NCBI GenBank assembly: GCA_013042495.1
Contig: JABDQB010000143.1
Location: 1-9,368, forward strand
Direction of reading: 5' to 3'
Source: Gemmatimonadota bacterium
GTDB lineage: Bacteria > Gemmatimonadota > Gemmatimonadetes > Palauibacterales > Palauibacteraceae
Length of the DNA stretch: 9,368 bases
Part shown: positions 1 through 6,728 of the stretch, one piece after another
Numbering within the stretch: the first letter of the stretch is position 1
Layout of the letters: each line of letters opens with the position of its first letter
Translations under genes and position numbers: made by a program
Notes under the pieces: generated by a model
What the model was told of the DNA's origin: nothing
The model's database searches: none
What the model saw: the letters and a program-made list of their open reading frames with translations, nothing else

Positions 1-538
1 GTTGGATGTCGTCGACCGCGATGGGATCCACCCCCGCAAACGGCTCGTCGAGAAGCATGAACTTCGGGCGAGTGACCAGTGCCCGCGTAATCTCGAGCCG
101 GCGCCGCTCGCCGCCCGAGAGCGAATCGGCCTTGCTCTTTCGAAGGTGAGCCATCGACAATTCATCGAGCAACTCGTCGAGTCGTTTGCGTCGTTCCGAT
201 CGTGTCATGTCCAGGGTCTGAAGGATGGCCATGACGTTCTGCTCGACGGTTAGACGACGGAAGATGGAGGGTTCCTGCGACAGATAGCCGATTCCAGCAC
301 GCGCCCGGCGATACATCGGAACCCGTGTCAACTCCTGCTGATCGAGGTAGACCCGGCCGGCATTCGCCCCCAAGAGCCCGACGATCATGTAGAACGTGGT
401 GGTCTTCCCCGCTCCGTTGGGTCCGAGCAGGCCCACGATCTCGCCCTGCCGCACCTCGAGGTCCACCCCATCCACGACCCGTCGCTTGCCAAAAGCCTTC
501 ACCAGACCCTCAGCGCGCAGGATGCTGCTCGTGCTCAA
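1..538 (-). CDS. lptB: LPS export ABC transporter ATP-binding protein LptB (3' part beyond window)
   Basis: This is the cytoplasmic ATPase that powers extraction of LPS from the inner membrane together with LptF and LptG. The visible 179 residues begin MSTSSILRAEGLVKAFGKRR. They contain Walker A GPNGAGKT (39-46), the Q-loop in GYLSQEPSIFRRL (Gln88), the signature LSGGE (140-144), Walker B MLLDEP (161-166) and the D-loop GVDP (169-172). The GYLxQExSIFRRL segment is typical of LptB rather than of a generic ABC ATPase. LptB is usually about 240 residues, so the H-loop histidine and C-terminus lie outside the window. The start is a TTG at 538, chosen because a strong Shine-Dalgarno sequence precedes it and because it overlaps the stop of the upstream lptA-like gene by 2 nt. 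It is the last visible member of the pyrG-kds-lpt operon. Confidence 0.95.
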   Translation of the reverse strand, partial: MSTSSILRAEGLVKAFGKRRVVDGVDLEVRQGEIVGLLGPNGAGKTTTFYMIVGLLGANAGRVYLDQQELTRVPMYRRARAGIGYLSQEPSIFRRLTVEQNVMAILQTLDMTRSERRKRLDELLDELSMAHLRKSKADSLSGGERRRLEITRALVTRPKFMLLDEPFAGVDPIAVDDIQ

Positions 539-1875
539 CGGCCTCCTCCTTCGTCCGAAGGCTCGAGGTAGATGCCAATGCCTTGCTTGGCCACCACCTC
601 CGCAGGCTCCCCCTCCTCGAACAACACCTCGATCCGGTCGCCGAGCAGGTAGTTCCTCGACGGCGCCTCCGATCGCACCGAATCGCGGACTGTCGCGTAG
701 AACGACCTCGCGCTTCCCGTGGCCGTCACTCGCTCTGGCGTTGGGTTCGTTTCCGACGGCGGGAGGAGCGATTCGGCAGCGGGCGCAGAGAAGAACGCCC
801 GAATCGTATCGCCCGTAAGCCAGTTCGAACCCGGATCCAGACCCTTGGCAGCCTCGACCAGAGTCGATCCCGGCACGTACGCTTCGGTCTCGACCGAGGA
901 GGCGGTTCCCACGGATGCGATCGAGTCTATACGCCCGGCTGAAAGGAAGAACTCGATCGAGTCTCCCGCGAGCTGGAAACTGCCGGATGCCGCTATGGAC
1001 CGCCCCTCGCCGAAAGCCCAGAGTCGCTCCACCTCTCCCGCCCTGACCTCGGCGGTGACGAGATCCGCCTGGAGCTCGAAGTCCTGGCCGCTCGCCGAGG
1101 CTCCCCCGAAGGATCTCACCTCCCGAAGCTCGTCATTCGCGAAACGTGCAAGTACGCTGTCTCCCGTGAGCTCGAATCCCTCCCCGCGAACGACCGGGCG
1201 TCCGTACAGAACTCCCAACCCCCCGGCATCGAACCGGGCGCTGTCGGCCGTTGCGTCGAGGTCCGATCGGTGAATCTCCACGTTGCCGCGCGCAAACGCC
1301 CGCTCCTCTCCCAGAAACTCGGCTTCGTCGGAATCGACCAGAAAAGGCTCGGAACCGGGGCTTCCGGTCGGCAAAGTCATATGCGGTCTTCCGGTGGCGA
1401 GCGTGCGGCTGCCCTGGAAAGGCGTGCGGCGGAACTCCACGCGCGGGCCTTCGAGAGTGGCCCCCGACCCCAGGCGCTCCAGACGTACCTCGTTCACGGC
1501 TATGACTCGATCGGACAGGCCATAGTAGGTGACTGTATCCGCGTCCAGGACGCGCGTCGTGTCGCGGTACCGGACCGAACCGATCATCCGAGCCTCGGCC
1601 ACGTGTTCCAGATGTATGGCGCTGTCTCCCGTCATGGTGGCGTCCCCGCACCTACCGGTCACCAGGCCTCCACCCAGGTGCATGGCATACCTTCCCTCGA
1701 CTCCTGGAATGGCCAGCATGTTGCTCCTCGGCTGATCGCGCGCGCCAGCCGCGGCGACGACCCGCACGCGGAGCTGGCAGCTGGGAGCCGACTGAGCGGA
1801 AGCCTCACCAGGGGCAGCCAGCACGGTGAGGAAGCCGAGCAGTAGCCGGGAGCGCGTGATCGGGCTCGAGGTCAT
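535..1875 (-). CDS. lptA: Long OstA/LptA-like periplasmic LPS transport protein
   Basis: The 446-residue product probably forms the periplasmic bridge that carries LPS from LptC to LptD. Residues 1-28 look like a signal peptide: arginines at 8 and 10, a hydrophobic LLLGFLTVLAAP stretch and cleavage near ASA-Q. The mature chain is beta-strand-like with a recurring unit built around (G/A)D(S/T)(I/V), for example GDSAIHLE (83), DADTVTYY (111), DSDEAEFL (181), TGDSVLAR (237), AGDSIEFF (303), TGDTIRAF (355) and LGDRIEVL (411). Such strands are typical of the OstA beta-jellyroll. E. coli LptA is about 185 residues, so this protein is more than twice as long and resembles the long OstA-like proteins of Bacteroidota. 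The ATG at 1875 shares ATGA with the lptC stop. Identification rests on repeat style and on position between lptC and lptB; the exact domain count is uncertain. Confidence 0.82.
   Translation of the reverse strand: MTSSPITRSRLLLGFLTVLAAPGEASAQSAPSCQLRVRVVAAAGARDQPRSNMLAIPGVEGRYAMHLGGGLVTGRCGDATMTGDSAIHLEHVAEARMIGSVRYRDTTRVLDADTVTYYGLSDRVIAVNEVRLERLGSGATLEGPRVEFRRTPFQGSRTLATGRPHMTLPTGSPGSEPFLVDSDEAEFLGEERAFARGNVEIHRSDLDATADSARFDAGGLGVLYGRPVVRGEGFELTGDSVLARFANDELREVRSFGGASASGQDFELQADLVTAEVRAGEVERLWAFGEGRSIAASGSFQLAGDSIEFFLSAGRIDSIASVGTASSVETEAYVPGSTLVEAAKGLDPGSNWLTGDTIRAFFSAPAAESLLPPSETNPTPERVTATGSARSFYATVRDSVRSEAPSRNYLLGDRIEVLFEEGEPAEVVAKQGIGIYLEPSDEGGGR
542..550 (-). promoter_or_regulatory. 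Strong ribosome binding site of lptB
   Basis: On the minus strand the sequence reads AGGAGGAGG and sits inside the last codons of the lptA-like gene. The core GGAGG lies about 6 nt before the TTG at 538. It decides in favour of this rare start codon and would allow LptB to be translated without relying only on coupling to the upstream gene. Confidence 0.75.
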
Positions 1876-2465
1876 TCCGGCGGCGCGCCCGCCGCAGAGG
1901 TCGGGTCTCCCTGCGATACGAAGCTGGGATTCAGGCTCTGCACGTTCTCGAGTTGCGCATCGCTGACGAAGCTGGCCCCTCGCATCTCGAGGCCCGGGCG
2001 GTACAGTACAAACGCGGTATCCCCGTAGAGCGAATCCGCTTCCGCGGCGTATCGCAAGCGATCGGTGACGAGACGCTTGGATCCGACCGCCTCGGTGACC
2101 TCGACCTCGCCCGTGACCTCGACATCGCCGGATTCGAAGCGATACTCGCCTTCCCGGCCGGTCAGCACGCCCTCTTCAAGCCCGGACGCTCCGTAGAAGG
2201 TGATGACCAGGTTTCGGAGTTGGAGCAAACCCTCCTCCTGAAAGCTGAAAGCGGTGTCGGCCACCAGAACGGCGTTTCGTACGCCTGCGCGTGTGAGGTT
2301 CATCTCGACCCCTACCAGCACCTGGTCGGCTTCAAGTCCCAGGAGGGTATCGGACGCCAGCGGCTTCTGGCTCTCCTTCTCACAGCCACCTATCGCCAGC
2401 GAACCGAGCGCCAGGCATATCGCACCCAATGACCGGACACCGGGAGGTCCGGCGGGCCCGCTCAC
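1872..2465 (-). CDS. lptC: LptC-like LPS export protein, predicted lipoprotein
   Basis: LptC takes LPS from the LptB2FG transporter and hands it to LptA. The 197-residue product has an N-terminal hydrophobic stretch, LGAICLALGSLAIGGC, ending in a lipobox-like I-G-G-C with Cys28, so it is probably lipid-anchored rather than held by a transmembrane helix as in E. coli. Residues about 40-170 fit the LptC fold: GVEMNLTRAGVRNAVLVAD, a FYGASGLEEGVLTGREGEY strand pair, then DVEVTGEVEVT and LVTDRLRYAAEADSLYGD, a pattern common in LptC/YrbK proteins. The tail (175-197) is low complexity. It starts with GTG at 2465 in a GTGA overlap with the kdsD stop and ends in an ATGA overlap with the lptA-like gene. 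Family assignment is supported by the strand pattern, length and position. Confidence 0.85.
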   Translation of the reverse strand: MSGPAGPPGVRSLGAICLALGSLAIGGCEKESQKPLASDTLLGLEADQVLVGVEMNLTRAGVRNAVLVADTAFSFQEEGLLQLRNLVITFYGASGLEEGVLTGREGEYRFESGDVEVTGEVEVTEAVGSKRLVTDRLRYAAEADSLYGDTAFVLYRPGLEMRGASFVSDAQLENVQSLNPSFVSQGDPTSAAGAPPE

Positions 2466-3457
2466 GTGAGCCTCGCTCGTAGCAGGTCGTGCAGGTGAAC
2501 CATCCCAAGCAGCTGCCGCTCACCGTCCACCACCGGCAGCGCCATGATCCCGTATTCCTGCATACTGGCCAATGCCGCCGTGGCCATTTGCCCCGGTGCA
2601 ATCGTCTTCGGAGACCGGTTCATGGCCCGGTCGACGGTGTGCGAGAGAAAATCAGGGTTCTGATCGGCGTATCGGGTCAGGTCACCGGCCGTGATGACTC
2701 CGATAACTCTCGACCGCTCGTCGACGATGGGCACGGTACCCTGCTGATGGGCGATCTGATGCATGGCCGCCGCGAGATCGCCGTCCTGGCCGAGGCGAGG
2801 GACGTCGGCGGTGTCGGTGACCATCACGTCCCTGACGGTGAGCGTAAGACGTCTTCCCAGGTCTCCGCCCGGGTGCAGCCGGGCGAAGTCCTCCGGACCG
2901 AAGCCTCTGAGCTCTGACACGGCCATCGCCAGCGCGTCTCCCATCGCGAGCGACGCGGTGCTGCTCGCCGTGGGCGCCAGATCGTGCGGGCACGCCTCGA
3001 CCTGCACGCCGACATCCAGGACGACGTCCGCCCGCGCCGCGAGCGTCGAGGCCGGTTCAGCGGTCATCACGACGACGGGAATTCCCAGACGCGCGATCAC
3101 GGGCAACAGGCTCTCCACCTCCGCCGACTTACCGCTTTTCGAGATGGCCAGCAGGAGGTCTCCCCGGACGAGCATGCCCACGTCTCCGTGCGCCGCCTCG
3201 ACCGGGTGGAGAAAGATCGCCGGCGTGCCCGTCGAGGAAAACGTCGATGCGAGTTTCCTACCTACGATTCCTGATTTTCCGATACCGGTGACGACCACAC
3301 GCCCCGAGGTTCCAGCGATCGCTTCCACGGCCTCTGCAAAGTCCGCCCCGAGGCGTGCGGCCATCGCGGCCACGCTCTCGCTCTCGATGCGAAGTACTTC
3401 TCGACCTCGCTCGATGATGCGCGAATCGTGCGTACGACCGGCTGTCTCCTCACTCAC
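2462..3457 (-). CDS. kdsD: Arabinose-5-phosphate isomerase KdsD (SIS plus two CBS domains)
   Basis: The enzyme converts ribulose 5-phosphate to arabinose 5-phosphate, the first committed step of Kdo synthesis, in the cytoplasm. With the GTG start at 3457 the protein is 331 residues, close to E. coli KdsD (328). The SIS domain (about 35-180) carries VVTGIGKSGIVGRKLAS (55-71), HPVEAAHGDVGML (84-96), SKSGKSAE (106-113) and LAPTASSTASLAMGDALA (160-177). The hallmark HPGGDLGRRL with the conserved histidine is at 195-204. Two CBS domains follow (about 208-265 and 275-331). An ATG at 3526 is in frame but would add 23 residues lying entirely over kdsC. The GTG has a GGAGGT ribosome binding site 9 nt upstream and overlaps the kdsC stop by 8 nt. 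The paralogue GutQ has the same domains, but the kds neighbourhood favours KdsD. Confidence 0.95.
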   Translation of the reverse strand: MSEETAGRTHDSRIIERGREVLRIESESVAAMAARLGADFAEAVEAIAGTSGRVVVTGIGKSGIVGRKLASTFSSTGTPAIFLHPVEAAHGDVGMLVRGDLLLAISKSGKSAEVESLLPVIARLGIPVVVMTAEPASTLAARADVVLDVGVQVEACPHDLAPTASSTASLAMGDALAMAVSELRGFGPEDFARLHPGGDLGRRLTLTVRDVMVTDTADVPRLGQDGDLAAAMHQIAHQQGTVPIVDERSRVIGVITAGDLTRYADQNPDFLSHTVDRAMNRSPKTIAPGQMATAALASMQEYGIMALPVVDGERQLLGMVHLHDLLRARLT

Positions 3458-4025
3458 CCTGTTTCGACCTCCAGTGCTCCACGCACTCCGCGACATATCC
3501 CTCGACAAGGGACGCCCATTCCCCACGCCCCTTGAGCAGTGCCTCGGCGAACTCTCGCACGGCGCCGGCCCCTCCGGGCACCTCGCCCAGCCAGCCCGCA
3601 GCCTCCCTCACTTCCGGGACAGCGTTCGCTACGGCCGCCGGTAGCCCTACCTCGCGGAGCACCGGAAGATCCGCAAGGTCGTCAGCCAGAAACGCTGCCT
3701 CGTCCCAGGTCGCGCCGAGGCGCCGGAGAATGCCGTCCACCGCCTCCAGCTTACCGAACGCGGAGACCTGGTGGATCTCGACGATGCCCAGTGATTCGGC
3801 GCGCTTACGTACCGGCGCTGAAATCTTGCCTGACACGACGGCCACCTCTACGCCCGCCCGCCGAAGCATGTGTACGGCAAGCCCGTCATGCACATGGAAT
3901 CGGCGTCCTTCCGCCTCTCCTCGATCACTGGCGGAGTAATAGAGTCCCCCATCCGTCATCACGCCGTCCACGTCCAGCAGGACCACCCTTACTTTCCGGG
4001 CGCTCTCGGCTGATATCGAGCTCAT
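3450..4025 (-). CDS. kdsC: 3-deoxy-D-manno-octulosonate 8-phosphate phosphatase KdsC
   Basis: KdsC hydrolyses Kdo 8-phosphate to Kdo and phosphate. The 191-residue product is a small HAD-superfamily phosphatase of the C0 (capless, tetrameric) type. Motif I is LLDVDGVMTDG (16-26), giving the nucleophile Asp18 and acid/base Asp20. The FHVHDGLAVHML stretch (43-54) matches the conserved F-x-x-x-D-G region of KdsC. Motif II is VSGK (64-67), the motif III lysine is in AFGK (Lys92), and motif IV is LADDLADLP (113-121), where most family members have GDD. Length matches the family (about 170-190). The ATG at 4025 shares ATGA with the kdsA stop, and no strong ribosome binding site is visible, which suggests translational coupling. 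Its place between kdsA and kdsD excludes most other HAD functions. Confidence 0.95.
   Translation of the reverse strand: MSSISAESARKVRVVLLDVDGVMTDGGLYYSASDRGEAEGRRFHVHDGLAVHMLRRAGVEVAVVSGKISAPVRKRAESLGIVEIHQVSAFGKLEAVDGILRRLGATWDEAAFLADDLADLPVLREVGLPAAVANAVPEVREAAGWLGEVPGGAGAVREFAEALLKGRGEWASLVEGYVAECVEHWRSKQGE
3467..3472 (-). promoter_or_regulatory. Ribosome binding site of kdsD
   Basis: The minus strand reads GGAGGT 9 nt before the GTG at 3457, inside the kdsC coding region. It is the main reason for preferring this start over the in-frame ATG at 3526. Confidence 0.65.
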
Positions 4026-4846
4026 GCCGATTCACCCGTAGCCCCGTCACGAGCCTCGCGGATGGCCAGCAGCCCCTCGAGCAGTCCCTGCAGTCGATCC
4101 AACGGAAGCATGTTGGCTCCGTCCGACGGCGCGTTTCCCGGATCGGGGTGGGTTTCCACGAACACCCCATCCGCGCCGGCCGCGACGGCGGCACGGGCAA
4201 GAGTCTCGATCCACCGGGGCTCTCCCCCGCTCGACGCACCGCCCCCGCCCGCTCCCGGCAACTGCACCGAATGCGTGGCATCGAACAGCGCCGGACACGA
4301 GCATACTTCCCGCATGATCGCGAAACTCCTCATATCCACGATCCAGCGACCGTAGCCAAACGCAGTTCCGCGCTCGGTCACGCTGACCGCGGGGGACCCG
4401 GCTTCCCGAACCTTCTGCACGGGATATCGCATGTCTTCGGGAGCGAGCCACTGCCCTTTCTTGATGTTGACCGGGAGGCCCGTGCCTCCTGCGGCGGTCA
4501 GGAGATCGGTCTGCCGGCACAGAAAGGCCGGGATCTGGATCGCATCGACGCCCTGCCCCACGGCTCCTGCCTGCCCCGGGTCATGGATGTCGGTCAGCAC
4601 CGGCAGGCCCGTCGCCCGCCGCACGGAAGCCAACCGCTCGAGTCCCTCGTCCAGGCCGGGTCCACGAGGCGACGCGGCACTGGTGCGATTCGCCTTGTCA
4701 AAAGACGCCTTGAAGATGGCGGAGACGCCCAGTCGTCCGGCCACTTCGCGCACGCCTTCGGCGACCCGGATGTTGAGGGCGTCATCCTCCAGCAGACACG
4801 GCCCGGCGATGAGGAGGAACCCCCCGGCGGGGGCCAGGATGCTCAT
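4022..4846 (-). CDS. kdsA: 3-deoxy-8-phosphooctulonate synthase KdsA, metal-dependent type
   Basis: KdsA condenses phosphoenolpyruvate with arabinose 5-phosphate to form Kdo 8-phosphate. The 274-residue TIM-barrel protein shows IAGPCLLE (13-20), FKASFDKANR (45-54), TDIHD (85-89), IQIPAFLCRQTDLL (103-116), NIKKGQWLAPEDM (127-139), TERGTAFGYGR (157-167), DATHSVQLPG (189-198) and FVETHPDP (229-236). Cys17, His192, Glu231 and Asp242 line up with the four metal ligands of Aquifex aeolicus KdsA (Cys11, His185, Glu222, Asp233). Metal-independent enzymes such as that of E. coli have Asn in place of the Cys. A Gly/Ser-rich loop (199-209) is slightly longer than in Aquifex. The ATG at 4846 shares ATGA with the pyrG stop and the gene ends in the same kind of overlap with kdsC. 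Confidence 0.97.
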   Translation of the reverse strand: MSILAPAGGFLLIAGPCLLEDDALNIRVAEGVREVAGRLGVSAIFKASFDKANRTSAASPRGPGLDEGLERLASVRRATGLPVLTDIHDPGQAGAVGQGVDAIQIPAFLCRQTDLLTAAGGTGLPVNIKKGQWLAPEDMRYPVQKVREAGSPAVSVTERGTAFGYGRWIVDMRSFAIMREVCSCPALFDATHSVQLPGAGGGGASSGGEPRWIETLARAAVAAGADGVFVETHPDPGNAPSDGANMLPLDRLQGLLEGLLAIREARDGATGESA

Positions 4847-6525
4847 TCCCGGCCAGCCGTGGCCATGTCCGTTCGGGCGTCGGCGTCTCCGGGCTGAATC
4901 GGAGGCCGTCCCTGGCGATGGTTGACCGCCGCCCCGATGAACGCGGCGAAGAGGGGATGTGCCCGGGTTGGACGAGACTTGAGCTCCGGATGGAACTGCG
5001 TGGCGACGAAGAAAGGATGATCCGGCAGTTCGATGATCTCGACGAGACCCCCTTCTGGAGAGAGCCCACAGAATCCCAGCCCTCCACCTGCCAGCGCATC
5101 ACGGTATTCGTTATTCACCTCGTAGCGGTGACGGTGGCGTTCCGAGATTTCGTCCACGCCGTAGATCTCCCTGACCCGGCTTCCCTCAACCAGGTGGGCG
5201 GGATAGGCACCGAGTCTCATCGTGCCACCCTTCATGGTGACCTTCATCTGGGAATCCAGCAGAGAGATGACGGGATGCGGAGTCTCCGGCTCGAACTCGG
5301 CGGAATCCGCACCGGCCAATCCGCACACATTCCGGGACAGTTCGATGATGGCGCATTGCAGCCCGAGACAGATCCCGAGAAATGGAACCTCCGCCTCACG
5401 AAGGTAGCGGACGGTGTCGACCATTCCCTCGACTCCGCGTTGCCCGAATCCGCCCGGTATGAGCACGCCGTCGTATGGAGTCAGCGCATCCGATCCCTGC
5501 GAATCCATGGCCTCTGACGATAGCCAATCGATCCGCACACCCACGTCGTTCGCAATTCCTCCGTGGATCAACGCCTCCTGAATGGACTTGTACGAGTCGA
5601 CCAGAGAGGTGTATTTCCCGACGACGGCGACACGAACTTCGCCCCGACCCGGGTGCTTGATGCGCTCGACCATGGTCTCCCACGAGCTCAAGTCAGGGTT
5701 CGGGGTCCGCAGCGCGAGGTGATCGATGATGCGATCATCGAGACGCTGTTCCCTGAAGCGGAGGGGCACCTCGTAAATCGTGTCCATGTCGCGACTTTCG
5801 ATCACGTCCCGGATGTCCACGTTGCAGAACCGGGCGACTTTCCTGCGCACCTCCTCGGGCAACGGCCACTCCGTGCGGCAGATCAGGATGTCGGGCTGGA
5901 GTCCGATCTCCATGAGCTCGCGCACCGAGTGCTGGGTGGGTTTGGTCTTGAGCTCGCCTGCCGCCGCGATATAGGGAACCAGTGTCAGGTGAACCAGGAC
6001 CGTGTTCTTCCAGCCCACGTCCTGCCTGAACTGGCGAATCGCCTCCAGGAACGGCAGCGACTCGATATCACCGACCGTGCCTCCGACCTCGGTAATCACG
6101 ACGTCGTGGCCGGGAGCGAGCATCTGTATGTAGGACTTGATCTCGTCGGTGACGTGCGGAATGACCTGGACCGTCGCGCCCAGGAAGTCCCCACGGCGCT
6201 CCTTCGTGATGATGTTCTGGTAAATCCGGCCCGTCGTGACGTTGTTCGCCTGCGACAAGGATTCGTTGATGAACCTCTCGTAGTGACCCAGATCCAGGTC
6301 CGTCTCGGCCCCGTCATCGGTGACGTACACCTCGCCGTGTTGAAACGGCGACATCGTCCCGGGGTCGACATTGATGTAGGGATCAAACTTCTGAATCGTC
6401 ACTGCGAGCCCTCGCTCAACGAGCAAGCGGCCGATGGAAGCCGCCGCGATCCCCTTGCCGAGGGAGGACACGACTCCTCCCGTGACGAAGATGTATTTCG
6501 TATCCGCCGAGGGCGTGTCAGGCAT
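4843..6525 (-). CDS. pyrG: CTP synthase (glutamine-hydrolysing)
   Basis: PyrG makes CTP from UTP, ATP and glutamine. The 560-residue product has the N-terminal amidoligase domain with KYIFVTGGVVSSLGKG (10-25), KFDPYINVDPGTMSP (46-60), HGEVYVTDDGAETDLDLGHYER (63-84, in part) and TEVGGTVGDIES (145-156). The C-terminal class I glutamine amidotransferase domain contains IPGGFGQRG (356-364), the nucleophile in GICLGLQ (Cys386), and His512/Glu514 in ATQFHPELKSRP. All key residues are present. Family members are usually about 535-550 residues; the extra length is a non-conserved tail after about 535. The ATG at 6525 has only a weak ribosome binding site (AGTGAG). It is first in the operon, preceded by a candidate promoter. 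CTP is the co-substrate of KdsB, which explains its company with the kds genes. Confidence 0.98.
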   Translation of the reverse strand: MPDTPSADTKYIFVTGGVVSSLGKGIAAASIGRLLVERGLAVTIQKFDPYINVDPGTMSPFQHGEVYVTDDGAETDLDLGHYERFINESLSQANNVTTGRIYQNIITKERRGDFLGATVQVIPHVTDEIKSYIQMLAPGHDVVITEVGGTVGDIESLPFLEAIRQFRQDVGWKNTVLVHLTLVPYIAAAGELKTKPTQHSVRELMEIGLQPDILICRTEWPLPEEVRRKVARFCNVDIRDVIESRDMDTIYEVPLRFREQRLDDRIIDHLALRTPNPDLSSWETMVERIKHPGRGEVRVAVVGKYTSLVDSYKSIQEALIHGGIANDVGVRIDWLSSEAMDSQGSDALTPYDGVLIPGGFGQRGVEGMVDTVRYLREAEVPFLGICLGLQCAIIELSRNVCGLAGADSAEFEPETPHPVISLLDSQMKVTMKGGTMRLGAYPAHLVEGSRVREIYGVDEISERHRHRYEVNNEYRDALAGGGLGFCGLSPEGGLVEIIELPDHPFFVATQFHPELKSRPTRAHPLFAAFIGAAVNHRQGRPPIQPGDADARTDMATAGRE

Positions 6526-6728
6526 GAGCTCTCACTTTCGGGTCGATAAGGCGCGCCCCCGGCGGGTCTGGCCTTGGACGGGGTACACGGCCGTGGAAGA
6601 GACGTCGACGCACTGTCTGTGCCCGGAGGCAGAGGCGACCGCAAAGGGCCGAAATCGGATGCGTGTCGGCGGTAAATTCACGCTCCGTAAAGTAATCCGT
6701 GGCAGAAGTCGCTGTCAAAGGCCCTCGT
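6526..6728 (-). other. Intergenic region and probable pyrG leader
   Basis: This is the only real gap in the window. It separates the end of the outer-membrane protein gene from pyrG. I see no tRNA, no hairpin followed by a T-run, and no convincing gene. It contains the candidate promoter at 6689-6718, which would give a transcript leader of about 155 nt. The leader is GC-rich and could fold, but I cannot assign it to a known riboswitch. Confidence 0.6.
6689..6718 (-). promoter_or_regulatory. Candidate sigma70-type promoter for the pyrG-kds-lpt operon
   Basis: On the minus strand a perfect TTGACA (6718-6713) is followed after 18 nt by TACTTT (6694-6689), a weak match to the -10 consensus (3 of 6). 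It lies in a local AT-richer patch just after the stop of the upstream gene and ahead of a seven-gene run, which is where a promoter is expected. The -10 match is poor, so the call is tentative. Confidence 0.45.

Noticed and set aside
3458..3526. Upstream in-frame ATG extension of kdsD
   Set aside because: The extra 23 residues have no family counterpart, lie wholly over kdsC, and the GTG at 3457 has a good ribosome binding site and gives the normal family length.
3539..4897. Long plus-strand open frame (452 codons) opposite kdsC and kdsA
   Set aside because: It is antisense to two genes with intact catalytic motifs and has the low-quality Arg/Pro-rich composition of a shadow frame.
5563..6549. 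Plus-strand open frame (328 codons) opposite pyrG
   Set aside because: Antisense to the highly conserved N-terminal domain of CTP synthase; no recognisable motif of its own.
6610..6640. Short inverted repeat (TGCC/GGCA) in the pyrG leader as a terminator
   Set aside because: The stem is only about 4 bp and no T-run follows.
6518..6718. Small 66-codon reading frame (TTG start) in the gap before pyrG, with a GAGGG a few nt upstream
   Set aside because: Its start overlaps the candidate -35 box, the second half is Arg/Pro-rich as expected from non-coding GC-rich DNA, and it shows no recognisable motif. A leader peptide cannot be excluded.
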